A stretch of DNA of 64,000 nucleotides from JADJWR01 sp964509545 (GCA_964509545.1 CAZDXQ010000009.1:49582-113581); one strand, 5' to 3'; shown: positions 17,631 through 26,109, counted from the first letter of the stretch. The notes: generated from the letters alone by a model not told the origin. A program made the numbers and translations.

Positions 17631-17830
17631 AGGAAGGTCGACCGGGTCAGATTCGGCCCGACCGGTCACGAAGCGCCGAAAAAGCCTGCGAGGTCGGCGA
17701 ATCGACCGGTTCCTGCGACCCCTTCCCGACATCGGCGATTTTCTGGTCCAGTGACCGGTCCACCTCACTCACCGGTCGCTCGACGCGTTAGCGCTTGCGC
17801 CGGTTCGAGGCACGTTGGGCTCGGCCGTCG

Positions 17831-17874
17831 TTGTAAATATTGACAACATGGCGGCTTGTTGGCAGCATTTACAA
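17831..17874. promoter_or_regulatory. AT-rich inverted repeat before the toxin-antitoxin-like pair
   Basis: TTGTAAAT (17831-17838) and ATTTACAA (17867-17874) are exact inverted repeats ending two bases before the start codon at 17876. Two direct copies of ACAACATGG (17843-17851 and 17871-17879) overlap them; the second contains the ATG. This is the most AT-rich patch in the neighbourhood and looks like an autoregulatory operator. The rest of 17631-17830 holds no gene; it contains a GACCGG-rich imperfect palindrome near 17641-17670. Confidence 0.5.
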
Positions 17875-17875
17875 C

Positions 17876-18163
17876 ATGGATGCGGAATCCCTTCTGGCGC
17901 AGAGATTTGCGCTGGACGAGAGATCGTTCGTCGAGCTGGTGGTTTGGCGTCTGAACGAACCCGTTGTGGGATGTACCCACAACCTCAAGTACCGGCTCAC
18001 CTATGTCGTCGATGGCGCCTGCGTCGTCAGATACGACAACGAGGCGGGGAAAGGTGATCATCGGCACGTTGGCGGTCGTGAACGGGCATACCGTTTTCGT
18101 TCCCTGGACGTTCTGCAGGTCGATTTCTGGGCGGACGTGGCCGCGTGGGAGCAGAAGGAATGA
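17876..18163 (+). CDS. DUF6516 family protein, putative toxin
   Basis: 95 residues with the DUF6516 core: HNLKYRLTYVVDGACVVRYDNE followed by GKGDHRHVGGRE and YRF. The family is typically found upstream of a small winged-helix protein and is regarded as the toxin half of a type II-like toxin-antitoxin module; its activity is not established from what I can see. The DNEAGKGDHRH segment (acidic and histidine residues) looks like an active site. The stop overlaps the next start (ATGA). Start 17876 gives MDAESLLAQRF and sits inside the operator-like repeat; an upstream TTG at 17840 is less likely. Confidence 0.75.
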   Translation: MDAESLLAQRFALDERSFVELVVWRLNEPVVGCTHNLKYRLTYVVDGACVVRYDNEAGKGDHRHVGGRERAYRFRSLDVLQVDFWADVAAWEQKE

Positions 18164-18507
18164 AAGTGGTGACGATCGGGGTGGCTTCCTTGACTGGGGT
18201 AAAGGCTCGGCTGTCCAAGGCGATGCGGGGCAGGTCGGAGCGGCCCGGGGCGCGCATCGACTTTGCGTCTCCGGAACTGCTATGGCGCGTACTCGCACCC
18301 AATCGCCTGGCGATTCTGCGCGCGATGGCCGGGGCGGGTCCGCTGGCGCTTCGCGAAATTGCGCGACGCGTCGGTCGCGATGTGAAGGGTGTGCACACAG
18401 ATGTCCACGCGCTGCTTCTAGCGGGAGTGCTCGATCGACTCGAGGAGGGATTCGTTTTCCCCTTCGATACGGTTCATGTCGACTTCACGCTTCAGGCCGC
18501 TGCATAA
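18160..18507 (+). CDS. winged-helix DNA-binding protein (HVO_A0114-like), putative antitoxin
   Basis: 115-residue protein beginning MKVVTIGVASLTGVKARL. The central part (LLWRVLAPNRLAILRAMAG, ALREIARRVGRDVKGVHTDV, LLAGVLDRLEEG) is a MarR/ArsR-like helix-turn-helix, and the C-terminus FPFDTVHVDFTL matches the conserved end of the HVO_A0114 family. It is translationally coupled to the DUF6516 gene by an ATGA overlap. It would bind the operator upstream and neutralise its partner, an inference from gene pairing. The ATG at 18145 is in frame but lies within the partner gene. Confidence 0.78.
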   Translation: MKVVTIGVASLTGVKARLSKAMRGRSERPGARIDFASPELLWRVLAPNRLAILRAMAGAGPLALREIARRVGRDVKGVHTDVHALLLAGVLDRLEEGFVFPFDTVHVDFTLQAAA

Positions 18508-18719
18508 CAAGCGGCGTCGGGAGCTGCGGCAGTGCGTGCGCTACGCGGGGTGGTGTCCGCTGCACCTTGAGACCGGTCGTAGCGTGCGTCGGCTCAGGGG
18601 CACGCGGAAGACAGGGAGTGACCGACGGCCGACATCCGTCCTGCCCGTCGTTGGTCGAGTCGCGCTGGGACCGTTGAGGGGAAAGCAGCACGAACGGGAG
18701 CCGCTGGAGCGAGCTTCGC

Positions 18720-19061
18720 TCAGGCCTTGCGCTTACTGCCCTTCTTCGCCGCCTTCGCTGCTTTCGTCGCCCCCTCCTTCGGGCTCGCCGCCAGCAGCGC
18801 ATCGAGGTTGCGCTCGATGTGATGCTCGAAGGCCGACTTGAACGGCCGCAGCAGGAAACCGAGCTTCACGTTCAGGTCGATGTAGTGCGGCGTCACGTGC
18901 ATGTGGCCGTCGACGCCGCTGCGGTGGAAGTGCAGCGTATCGCCCTCCCACTCCGAGACCAGGTCGTATTCCTTGCCGAGGTCGTCGGCCGCCTTCTGCG
19001 CGATCTTCTTCGCGTCCCTGATCGACAGATGGTGCTCGCGCTTGTACTTGATCTCCGACAT
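18720..19061 (-). CDS. polyhydroxyalkanoic acid system (PHA granule-associated) protein
   Basis: 113-residue PHA_gran_rgn family protein. It begins MSEIKYKREHHLSIRDAKKIAQKAADDL and continues with YDLVSEWEGDTLHFHRSGVDGHMHV and LNVKLGFLLRPFKSAFEHHIERNLD, then a Lys/Ala-rich tail (KAAKAAKKGSKRKA) that could bind nucleic acid or granule surface. Members sit near PHA synthesis genes and their exact role is unknown. An AAGGA site precedes the ATG. It is 16 nt downstream... of nothing on its own strand except the hydroxyacid dehydrogenase, whose stop is at 19078 on the other side. The 212 nt between this gene and the antitoxin hold no recognisable feature. Confidence 0.88.
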   Translation of the reverse strand: MSEIKYKREHHLSIRDAKKIAQKAADDLGKEYDLVSEWEGDTLHFHRSGVDGHMHVTPHYIDLNVKLGFLLRPFKSAFEHHIERNLDALLAASPKEGATKAAKAAKKGSKRKA

Positions 19062-19077
19062 CGGTCGCGTCCTTTCC

Positions 19078-20070
19078 TCAGCGGCGGCGATTGTCCCAGA
19101 CCTCGGGGTTCAGCAGGCATGGCGGACGGCGGCCGGCCAGCGCCTCGGCCAGGTTGCGCATCGCCAGCCGCGCCATCGCCTCGCGCGTGGCGCGCGTGCT
19201 CGAGGCGATGTGCGGCGTCAGCACCACGTTCTCCAGTTCGAGAAAGCCCGGATTGAGTGCCGGCTCGTTCTCGAAGACGTCGAGCCCGGCCGCTGCCAGG
19301 CGTCCGTCGCGCAGCGCCCGGATCAGCGCCGCGTCGTCGACCACGCCACCGCGGGCGAGGTTGACGAGCACCGCGGTCGGCTTCATCAGCGCCAGTTCCC
19401 GCTCACCGATCAGGTGATGCGTCGCCGGCGAATACGGCACCATCAGGATCACGTGATCGGCCTGGCGCAGCAGGTCGTCCCTGTCGAGCCACTCGGCGCC
19501 GCCGGATTCCGCGGCCGGCAGCGGCTGCCGGTTGTGATAGACGACGCGCATCGAAAAACCGCCGGCGCGGCGGGCGATCGCCCGCCCGATCCGGCCCATG
19601 CCGACGATGCCGAGCGTGCTTCCGTGCAGGTCGGCGCCGGGGAACATGTCGAAGGTGAAGCGCTTCCAGTGCCCGGCGCGCAGCCAGCGCTCGGATTCGC
19701 CGAGCCGCCGCGCCGCCGCCAGCAGCAGCGCAAAACCGTGGTCGGCCACCGATTCGTTGAGCACATCGGGAGTGTTCGTGGCCACGACACCGTGCCGGGT
19801 GCAGGCGACAAGGTCGAGATTGTTGAAACCGACGGCGACATTGGCCGCCACCTTCAGCCGTGGGCAAGCCGCCAGCAGGGCCTCGTCGATGCGCTCGCCG
19901 GCGACGATGAGCACGCCATCGGCGCCGGCCAGGCGGCGCGCGAGCTCGTCGGCCGCCAGCGGCGCGTCGTCCTGGTTTTCGACCAGCGCATAGCCCGACT
20001 TCAGCTCGTCGATCAGGTGCGGGTAGATGCGGCGCGTGACCACCACCGCGGGTTTCGATTCGGCATTCAT
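19078..20070 (-). CDS. D-2-hydroxyacid dehydrogenase (glyoxylate/hydroxypyruvate reductase type)
   Basis: 330-residue NAD(P)-dependent dehydrogenase interconverting 2-keto acids and D-2-hydroxy acids such as glyoxylate/glycolate or hydroxypyruvate/glycerate. The nucleotide motif is GIVGMGRIGRAIARR. The catalytic triad residues are seen in NLARGGVVDD (Arg), DVFENEP (Glu) and LTPHIAS (His). The sequence most resembles the GhrB/GyaR branch. The ATG at 20070 overlaps the stop of the NhaD-like antiporter (ATGA), so both are translated from one message. Confidence 0.9.
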   Translation of the reverse strand: MNAESKPAVVVTRRIYPHLIDELKSGYALVENQDDAPLAADELARRLAGADGVLIVAGERIDEALLAACPRLKVAANVAVGFNNLDLVACTRHGVVATNTPDVLNESVADHGFALLLAAARRLGESERWLRAGHWKRFTFDMFPGADLHGSTLGIVGMGRIGRAIARRAGGFSMRVVYHNRQPLPAAESGGAEWLDRDDLLRQADHVILMVPYSPATHHLIGERELALMKPTAVLVNLARGGVVDDAALIRALRDGRLAAAGLDVFENEPALNPGFLELENVVLTPHIASSTRATREAMARLAMRNLAEALAGRRPPCLLNPEVWDNRRR

Positions 20071-21497
20071 CGGAAGAAGACGAAGGTCATTGCGACGAAG
20101 ATGGGGAGCAGTATGGCGCCGGACCACAGCATGTAACCGAAGAAGCCCGGCATCTTCACGCCGCGCTCCTCGGCGATCGCCTTGACCATGAAATTCGGCG
20201 CGTTGCCGATGTAGGTGTTGGCGCCCATGAACACGGCGCCGGCCGAGATGGCGAGCAGCGTCGGCGCCATCGCCGTCATCAGCACCTGCGGATCGCCGCC
20301 GGCCAGGTTGAAGAACACCAGATACGTCGGCGCGTTGTCGAGGAACGACGACAGCGCGCCGGTCAGCCAGAAGTACATGCTGTTCACCGGCTGCCCGGAG
20401 GCGTCGGTGACCAGCCGCACCAGCGGCGCGAAGGCGCCCGCCGTGCCGCTCTTGAGCATCAGCAACACCGGCGCCATGGTCAGGAAGATGCCAAGGAAGA
20501 GTTTGGCCACCTCCTCGACAGGCCCCCAGCCGAATTCGTTGGCCTTGCGCGTCGCCTTCTTCGTCACGGCCAGCGAGGTAGCCGCGATCACCAGGAACGC
20601 CGCGTCGCGCATCAGCCCCTCGAATGACAGGTGCTGGCCGAGCACGTCGACCTCGATGCCGGTCTTGGCCAGCCCGCTCATCAGCACCGCGCCGATCACC
20701 AGCAGCAGCAGGCCGAAGTTGGCCACGCCTTCGATGCGCAGCGGCGAATCGGGCGTTGGGTCCCGGCGCAGGCCGCGGGCGACGTCCTTGCGATACAGCA
20801 CCGTGTCGATGGCGAAGTACAGCACGAGCAGGATCACGACCACGAAAAGCATCGGCAACAGCATGTACTGCAGCGTCCAGAAAAAGCTCACGCCCTTCAG
20901 GAAACCGAGGAACAGCGGCGGATCGCCAAGCGGCGTCAGCGAGCCGCCGACGTTGGCGACGATGAAGATGAAGAAGATGATCGTATGCGCGCGGTAGTGG
21001 CGGTTGTCGTTGGCGCGGATCAGCGGCCGGATCAGCAGCATCGCCGCGCCGGTGGTTCCCATCAGGCTTGCGAGCACCGCGCCGATGGCGAGGATGCCGG
21101 TATTGAGCAGCGGCGAGCCGTGCAGGTTGCCGCGCACGTAAATGCCGCCGGCGACGACGTACAGCGTGCCGATGAAGATGATGAACGGCAGGAACTCCAG
21201 CAGCAGCGTATGCGCGGCGAGATCGAACGCGGCGCCGCCGCCATAGGCCGCGGCCAGCGGCACCAGCGTCAGCGCGGACCAGCCGACGGCGATCTTGCCG
21301 TAGTGGTGGTGCCACAGCCGCAGTGCCAGCAGCGGCAGCAGCGCGATGGACAGCAGCATGCCGACGAACGGCACGGCCCAGCCCAGGCCGAGCCGAGCGC
21401 CGTCGAGTTCGGCGGCAAACGCCACCATCGGCAGCGTCAGCCCGCAACCGGCCAGCCACGGCCGAATCGCGGCAAAGGTGCCCCTGACGCGCTGCAA
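20067..21497 (-). CDS. NhaD-type sodium:proton antiporter
   Basis: 476-residue membrane protein of the ion transporter superfamily with 12 or more hydrophobic segments. Family motifs include GTTGAAMLLIRP, NVGGSLTPLGDPPLFLGFL and SSFLDNAPTYLVFFNLAGG, the last being the NhaD hallmark with acidic residue in a helix break. It probably exchanges Na+ for H+. The start is TTG 21497 right after AGGAGGAG; an ATG start would remove the first membrane segment. It is translationally coupled to the hydroxyacid dehydrogenase downstream, and 44 nt separate it from lutC upstream. Confidence 0.88.
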   Translation of the reverse strand: MQRVRGTFAAIRPWLAGCGLTLPMVAFAAELDGARLGLGWAVPFVGMLLSIALLPLLALRLWHHHYGKIAVGWSALTLVPLAAAYGGGAAFDLAAHTLLLEFLPFIIFIGTLYVVAGGIYVRGNLHGSPLLNTGILAIGAVLASLMGTTGAAMLLIRPLIRANDNRHYRAHTIIFFIFIVANVGGSLTPLGDPPLFLGFLKGVSFFWTLQYMLLPMLFVVVILLVLYFAIDTVLYRKDVARGLRRDPTPDSPLRIEGVANFGLLLLVIGAVLMSGLAKTGIEVDVLGQHLSFEGLMRDAAFLVIAATSLAVTKKATRKANEFGWGPVEEVAKLFLGIFLTMAPVLLMLKSGTAGAFAPLVRLVTDASGQPVNSMYFWLTGALSSFLDNAPTYLVFFNLAGGDPQVLMTAMAPTLLAISAGAVFMGANTYIGNAPNFMVKAIAEERGVKMPGFFGYMLWSGAILLPIFVAMTFVFFR

Positions 21498-21541
21498 GTC
21501 TCCTCCTGCGGCGCACCGACTGGCGCGGCGCGCTCCTTTTC

Positions 21542-22240
21542 TTAGTCGTCGGTCGCCAGCACGACGTGCACGCGGTATGGCCCGTGCGCGCCGAGCACGA
21601 GCGTCATCTCGATGTCGGCGGTGCGCGACGGCCCGGAAACCATGTTCAGCGCCCGCGACATCATCTCGGCGCCGCCGCGTTCGCCGCGCAGCAGCGCGAA
21701 GACGTCCTCCATGCCGGCGACGATGCGCGACGCCGGCACCAGTGCGACGTGCGTCTCCGGCAGCAGGTGCGTCGAGGCGTGCGTCTGCGGCCCGGAAGCG
21801 AGCACGATCGTTCCGGTCTCGGCGAAGGCGCAGAAGCAGCCGGTGATGCCGACCAGGTCCGCCCCCTGCGATTCGTCGCGCCGCGGCGGCCGCGACTCGA
21901 CCGCGATCCCGGCGCCGGCCCAGTCGAAAGACTCCAGCGTCGGCCAGATCACCGCCCGCTTCGGCAGCCCCTGCGCATCGAGGTAGCGCGCGACGGCTGC
22001 CGGCGCATCGGCCAGGTGCGGCACCTCGTCGACCGTGCTCGACATCCGTTCCGACATGGCGCGGAAACGGATGCGCAGATCGCCCTCGATCGCCGGTCGC
22101 GGCCCCTGCGGATGGCGCGCCAGATAGTCCTCGACCGCGGCGAGTTCCTCGGCCGTCGCCGAAACCGGGCGGCGCTGCGCCGCGCGAATGCGGCTGAAGA
22201 TCGCTGCCCGCGCCGTCGCGGTGTCGAAGGGCGAATTCAC
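21542..22240 (-). CDS. LutC/YkgG family protein
   Basis: 232-residue LUD-domain protein. In Bacillus LutC acts with the iron-sulfur proteins LutA and LutB to oxidise L-lactate. Family features are LVGITGCFCAFAETGTIVLAS, TGPQTHAS-like PQTHASTHLLPETHV, and DVFALLRG with SGPSRTADIEMTLVLGAHGP near the end. The gene starts with GTG overlapping the aminotransferase stop (GTGA at 22240-22237). No lutA or lutB is in the window, so its partner is unknown. Confidence 0.88.
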   Translation of the reverse strand: MNSPFDTATARAAIFSRIRAAQRRPVSATAEELAAVEDYLARHPQGPRPAIEGDLRIRFRAMSERMSSTVDEVPHLADAPAAVARYLDAQGLPKRAVIWPTLESFDWAGAGIAVESRPPRRDESQGADLVGITGCFCAFAETGTIVLASGPQTHASTHLLPETHVALVPASRIVAGMEDVFALLRGERGGAEMMSRALNMVSGPSRTADIEMTLVLGAHGPYRVHVVLATDD

Positions 22241-23451
22241 TTGCGCGGCGGCCGCGTATTGGCGCGGACGAAATCGGCGATGCGCGCCACCCCGCGCTCG
22301 ATGTTCTGTTCGCTGGTGGCGTACGAGAAGCGGATGTGCTGGCCCTCGCCCTCGAAGCGCGCGCCGAAGTGAATGTCGGCCAGCACCGCCACGCCGGCCT
22401 CGTGCAGCAGCCGCCGGCGCAGTTCCTCGGAATCGCGGGCGCCGATCAGCGCGCAGGCGTCGGTGACATTCGGCCAGGCGTAGAACGCGCCGCCCGGCGA
22501 GGCGCAGGCAAAGCCGGGCACGTCATTGAGCAGGCGCACGATCAGATCGCGGCGAGAGCGGAAGCGGCTGCGCATCTTCTCCGCCTCGTCCTGCGGTCCT
22601 TCGAGCGCGGCCAGCGCCGCCCACTGGCTGATCTGCGAAGCGCAGCTTTCCGTATTGGTGATCCAGCGCGTGAACACCGGGGCCAGCGCGGCATTGGCGG
22701 TGAAACCGATGCGCCAGCCGGTCATTGCATAGGTCTTCGAGGCGCCATCGGAGATGATGGTCCGCTCCCGCATGCCGGGCAGGCCGGCGATGGAGACGAA
22801 TTGGCCGTCGTAGACCAGCTTGCTGTAGATCTCGTCGGCGTAGACCCAGACCTGCGGGTGGCGTGCAAGCACCTCGGCGATGGCCTGGTAATCGGCAAGG
22901 GTCAGCAGGCCGCCGGTCGGGTTGTGCGGCGAATTCAGGATCAGCAGCTTCGTGTGCGACGTGATGCGCGCGGCCAGTTCGTCCGGATCGAAGGCGAAGC
23001 GGCGCGACTCGCGCAGCGGCAGCGGCACCGGCACGGCGCCGTTGGCGATGATCTGCGACTCGTAGATCGGGAAGCCCGGCACCGGGTAGATGACCTCGTC
23101 GCCGACGCCGAAATCCGTGACCGAGGCGATGGCGTAGGCGATGAACGGCTTGGCTCCGGCGCCGACGACGACTTCCTCCGGCTTGATCTCGAAGCCGCGC
23201 AGCCTCGACATCGAGCGCGCCGCGGCGTCGCGCAGCTCGTCAATGCCGGCCGACGGCGTGTAGCCGTGGCGCCCGCCGCGGATCGCCGCCACCGCGGCGT
23301 CCTGGATGTGTTCCGGCGTGGCGAAATCAGGCTGTCCGATGCAGAAGGAGATGATGTCGCGGCCGGCGCGCGCCAGCGCGTTGACCTCGGCGAGGACGAC
23401 GAACGCGTTTTCGGTGCCGAGGCTGTCGGCACGCCGGGACAAGGCGGGCAT
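22237..23451 (-). CDS. PLP-dependent aminotransferase, class I/II (aspartate type)
   Basis: 404-residue fold-type I aminotransferase. Signs are ISFCIGQPDFATPEHI near the N-terminus, NSPHNPTGG, YADEIYSKLVYDG and the PLP lysine in SDGASKTYAMTGWRIGF, ending with the substrate-binding Arg in IRFSYATSE. It likely moves amino groups between aspartate/aromatic or branched amino acids and 2-oxoglutarate; the exact substrate cannot be read from sequence. ATG 23451 is the only sensible start. It is followed by lutC with a 4-nt overlap and the antiporter and hydroxyacid dehydrogenase, a plausible keto-acid operon. Confidence 0.9.
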   Translation of the reverse strand: MPALSRRADSLGTENAFVVLAEVNALARAGRDIISFCIGQPDFATPEHIQDAAVAAIRGGRHGYTPSAGIDELRDAAARSMSRLRGFEIKPEEVVVGAGAKPFIAYAIASVTDFGVGDEVIYPVPGFPIYESQIIANGAVPVPLPLRESRRFAFDPDELAARITSHTKLLILNSPHNPTGGLLTLADYQAIAEVLARHPQVWVYADEIYSKLVYDGQFVSIAGLPGMRERTIISDGASKTYAMTGWRIGFTANAALAPVFTRWITNTESCASQISQWAALAALEGPQDEAEKMRSRFRSRRDLIVRLLNDVPGFACASPGGAFYAWPNVTDACALIGARDSEELRRRLLHEAGVAVLADIHFGARFEGEGQHIRFSYATSEQNIERGVARIADFVRANTRPPRK

Positions 23452-23582
23452 GCGGGCTCGCGGGCTGCGGGTTGGCGGCAGATTCTAGCCGCCACCCGTG
23501 GCGAGTCGACATGAGTTCCGCTGTCGCGCCGTCGCCGGCGAAGACCCGCAGATCGGGTCTTGCGCAGCGCGTCGCGCAGTAC

Positions 23583-24119
23583 TTAGTGCTGGCCGCCCGC
23601 GTTTCCCTGGCCGCCGATCTGGCCGCGGATCTCGCCGCCGGGCGACGCCGTCGTATGCACGTTGGCGTAGGTCATGCCGGCCCGGATCGCTTTCACCAGT
23701 TGCTCGAAACCGCCGGCCGGCAGTTGCTGTCCGCCGGGTCCGACGACATTGCCGGCCAGGATCGTGCCGTTAAGCGTTCCCGATCGCGCCGGGCAGGCTT
23801 GCGTGCCTGCCGGCCCCGGATTGGTTGCCGATCCGCAAAGCCAGACCGTGATCCCGCCGTTGACCGAGTGCTGGCCGAAGTGGATGTGCGCCTGCGTTAC
23901 GTCGGCCTGCAATCCGTCGTACGAGAGTTCCCAGAAGATGCTGCCGGCGCTCTCCTCGATCTTCGCGGTGAACTGCCCGCTGCCGGCCGTCGACACGGCG
24001 GGCACCTCCTGATAGCCGGCCAGTTGGGCGTGAACCGTTTGCGCCGCTGCGGGCGCCGCAATGGCGACGGCGGCCAGCGTCGCCGCCAGCGGGACGAGTT
24101 GCAGCTTGCGAAATCGCAT
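23583..24119 (-). CDS. exported CHRD-domain protein
   Basis: 178-residue secreted protein. A signal peptide spans about residues 1-26 (hydrophobic core LVPLAATLAAVAIAAPAAA, cleavage before QTVHAQL). A single CHRD domain follows, with LAGYQEVPAVSTAGSGQF, AHIHFGQHSVNGGI and the C-terminal YANVHTTASPGGEIRGQI. Two cysteines (in WLCGSAT and TQACPAR) could form a disulfide. The CHRD domain is of unknown function, named after chordin. A strong AGGAGG site precedes the ATG. It stands as a separate unit. Confidence 0.9.
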   Translation of the reverse strand: MRFRKLQLVPLAATLAAVAIAAPAAAQTVHAQLAGYQEVPAVSTAGSGQFTAKIEESAGSIFWELSYDGLQADVTQAHIHFGQHSVNGGITVWLCGSATNPGPAGTQACPARSGTLNGTILAGNVVGPGGQQLPAGGFEQLVKAIRAGMTYANVHTTASPGGEIRGQIGGQGNAGGQH

Positions 24120-24246
24120 ACAGCCTCCTGTCGTGCGGGCGACGGCGGCCGCGGAGCCGGCCGCGCAGGTCCCCGCGGCGCCAACAGCATCCTTCAGTCA
24201 ACTATTCCGCCTCAGAGGTCGGACGCCGCGTTTGCGGGAGCCGCGC

Positions 24247-24921
24247 CTACCAGCTCACACGAAGCGTGGTTCCGGCATCAACGGTCTCGATCCGAAACCC
24301 GCGGCCGCGCAACGCCTCGCCCAGCTTCTGCAGGTGCTCGGCGCTGACCGCGCCAGCACTGAACTCGCGCCACGGCAGGCGGCAAGAGTCGGCCCCCTTT
24401 TCCGCCTGCGCGGCGATCGTGGCCAGCGCCTTGCGCTCGTACTGGGCAACCAGCCGTGCCGCCTCGGCGCGCGCACGCCACAGGTGCGCGGCAGGCAGCG
24501 CAACGGCCTGCAGCAGCGGCGAAGACGCGCCGCGAGTGATCTCCTGCGCGGCGGCAAAGCCGAGTTCGAGATGGTCGATACGGATGCTGCGCACGACATC
24601 GGTGACACGATCGACATCGTCCTCGCGCTCGACCTTCGGCACCGTCGCCAGCGCGAAGCCGAGGCCGACGAAAACGCGGCAGGCGCGCGCCAGCGACGCC
24701 TCGCCCGCCTGTTCCAGCGCCTCGATCAGAATCTGGTCGTACAGTCGGCCGGTCAGGCGCGCGCTGGCCGGGATCTGCACCGGTCCGATGTCGAACTGCG
24801 CGCGGGTCTCGCCGCGGTCGGCGGCAGCGACCAGGTGCGTGGCCGCGGTCTCGTTGACCAGGCGCAGCGCCGCGGTGGCGAGTGCCGCGATCCGTCGTGC
24901 TTCGTCGGCGGAATCGACCAT
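24247..24921 (-). CDS. hypothetical protein downstream of pncB
   Basis: 224 residues, starting MVDSADEARRIAALATAALR; a GTG at 24933 abutting the pncB stop is an alternative. I do not recognise the family. It appears soluble and largely helical, with Ala/Arg-rich amphipathic stretches, one conserved-looking segment DQILIEALEQAGEAS, and a C-terminal beta-like end RIETVDAGTTLRVSW. No cofactor motif or signal peptide. It starts within 15 nt of the end of pncB on the same strand, so co-transcription with NAD salvage is likely. Confidence 0.6.
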   Translation of the reverse strand: MVDSADEARRIAALATAALRLVNETAATHLVAAADRGETRAQFDIGPVQIPASARLTGRLYDQILIEALEQAGEASLARACRVFVGLGFALATVPKVEREDDVDRVTDVVRSIRIDHLELGFAAAQEITRGASSPLLQAVALPAAHLWRARAEAARLVAQYERKALATIAAQAEKGADSCRLPWREFSAGAVSAEHLQKLGEALRGRGFRIETVDAGTTLRVSW

Positions 24922-24933
24922 CGCCGCCGGCAC

Positions 24934-26109
24934 CTAGCCTCGAATCTCGAAGACCTGGCGCAGGTAGGCGAGGTAGGCCGCGTCGTCACACATGTTCTTC
25001 TCGGGCGAATCGGACAGCTTGGCCACCGGCTGGCCGTTGCAGCGGACCATCTTGATCACGATCTGCAGCGGCTTGTAGCCGAGGTCGTTGGTGAGGTTGG
25101 TGCCGACGCCGAAGGCCAGCCGCGCCCGCCCGGAAAAGCGAAGGTACAGCTCGATCACCTTGGGAAAGGTCAGCGAGTCGGAGAACACCAGCGTCTTGGT
25201 GCGCGGATCGACGCGGTTGCGCTCGTAGTGTGCGATCAGCCGCTCTCCCCACTGCACCGGGTCGCCCGAGTCGTGCCGGGCGCCGTCGAACAGCTTGCAG
25301 AAGTACATGTCGAAGTCGCGCAGGAAGGCGTCGAAGCCGTAGACGTCGGACAGCGCGATGCCGAGGTCGCCGCGGTACTCCCGGGCCCAGGTCTCGAAGC
25401 CGTAGGTCTGCGAATCGCGCAGCCGCGGCCCGAGCGCCTGGCAGGCCTGCAGGTACTCGTGCGCCATCGTGCCGAGCGGGATCAGGCCGTGCCTGACCGC
25501 GTACATCACGTTGCTGGTTCCGGCGAGGTTCTCGCGCAGTTCGTCCTTCAGCGTTACCAGCACCTCGTCCTGCCAGCGCTTGGAGAAGCGCCGTCGCGTG
25601 CCGTAGTCGGCGATGCGCAGGTCGGCGAGCCGGGGATCGCCGCGCACCAGGGCGATCTTCTCCTTCAGCCGCCGCCGCCCCGATTCGAGGTCGGGCGCCC
25701 GCTGCGTGGCGCGGAAATACACCTCGTTGACGATGGCCAGCACCGGGATCTCGAACAGGATCGTATGCAGCCACGGCCCCTTGATGACGATCGAGATCTC
25801 GCCCGGGCCGTGTTGCGCCGGCTCGACGTGGATGTACTTGGTGTTGAGCTGGAACAGGCCGAGGAAATCGACGAAATCGCTCTTGATGAAGCGTAGCCCC
25901 CGCAGGTAGGCCAGTTCGTCCTCGGTGAAGCGCAGCGTGCACAGCGCCTCGATCTGCTCGCGGATCTCGTCGGCGTACGGCGTCAGGTCGACGCCGGGGT
26001 TGCGGCACTTGAAGCGGTACTCGACCTGCGCTCCGGGAAAATGGTGCAGCACGACCTGCATCATCGTGAACTTGTACAGGTCGGTGTCGAGCAGGCTGGT
26101 GATGATCAT
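24934..26109 (-). CDS. pncB: nicotinate phosphoribosyltransferase
   Basis: 391-residue enzyme of the Preiss-Handler NAD salvage route that makes nicotinate mononucleotide. It begins MIITSLLDTDLYKFTMMQVVLHHFP, the conserved start of PncB. Further motifs are EYRFKCRNPGVDL, GTSNVMYAVRHGLIPLGTMAHE (contains the phosphorylated-His region) and FGVGTNLTNDLG near the end. Length is normal. The ATG at 26109 was chosen because the reading frame above it has no homology. A hypothetical gene follows almost directly. Confidence 0.95.
   Translation of the reverse strand: MIITSLLDTDLYKFTMMQVVLHHFPGAQVEYRFKCRNPGVDLTPYADEIREQIEALCTLRFTEDELAYLRGLRFIKSDFVDFLGLFQLNTKYIHVEPAQHGPGEISIVIKGPWLHTILFEIPVLAIVNEVYFRATQRAPDLESGRRRLKEKIALVRGDPRLADLRIADYGTRRRFSKRWQDEVLVTLKDELRENLAGTSNVMYAVRHGLIPLGTMAHEYLQACQALGPRLRDSQTYGFETWAREYRGDLGIALSDVYGFDAFLRDFDMYFCKLFDGARHDSGDPVQWGERLIAHYERNRVDPRTKTLVFSDSLTFPKVIELYLRFSGRARLAFGVGTNLTNDLGYKPLQIVIKMVRCNGQPVAKLSDSPEKNMCDDAAYLAYLRQVFEIRG

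Noticed and set aside
17840..17868. TTGACA as a -35 box for the DUF6516 gene
   Set aside because: No -10 box lies at 16-18 bp and the start codon would follow too closely; the sequence is better explained as part of the inverted-repeat region.
18495..18530. Integron attC-like sequence (CATAACAAGCGG) after the antitoxin-like gene
   Set aside because: No matching GTTRRRY core lies at a suitable distance downstream and no integrase is present.
19078..21516. Apparent single 812-codon frame covering the dehydrogenase and antiporter region
   Set aside because: The first part is the wrong frame of the antiporter; the real products are two separate proteins coupled by ATGA.
24120..24246. GC-rich palindrome near 24150 as terminator of the pncB run
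   Set aside because: The stem is short and interrupted, with no T-tract, and is not distinguishable from background in this GC-rich sequence.
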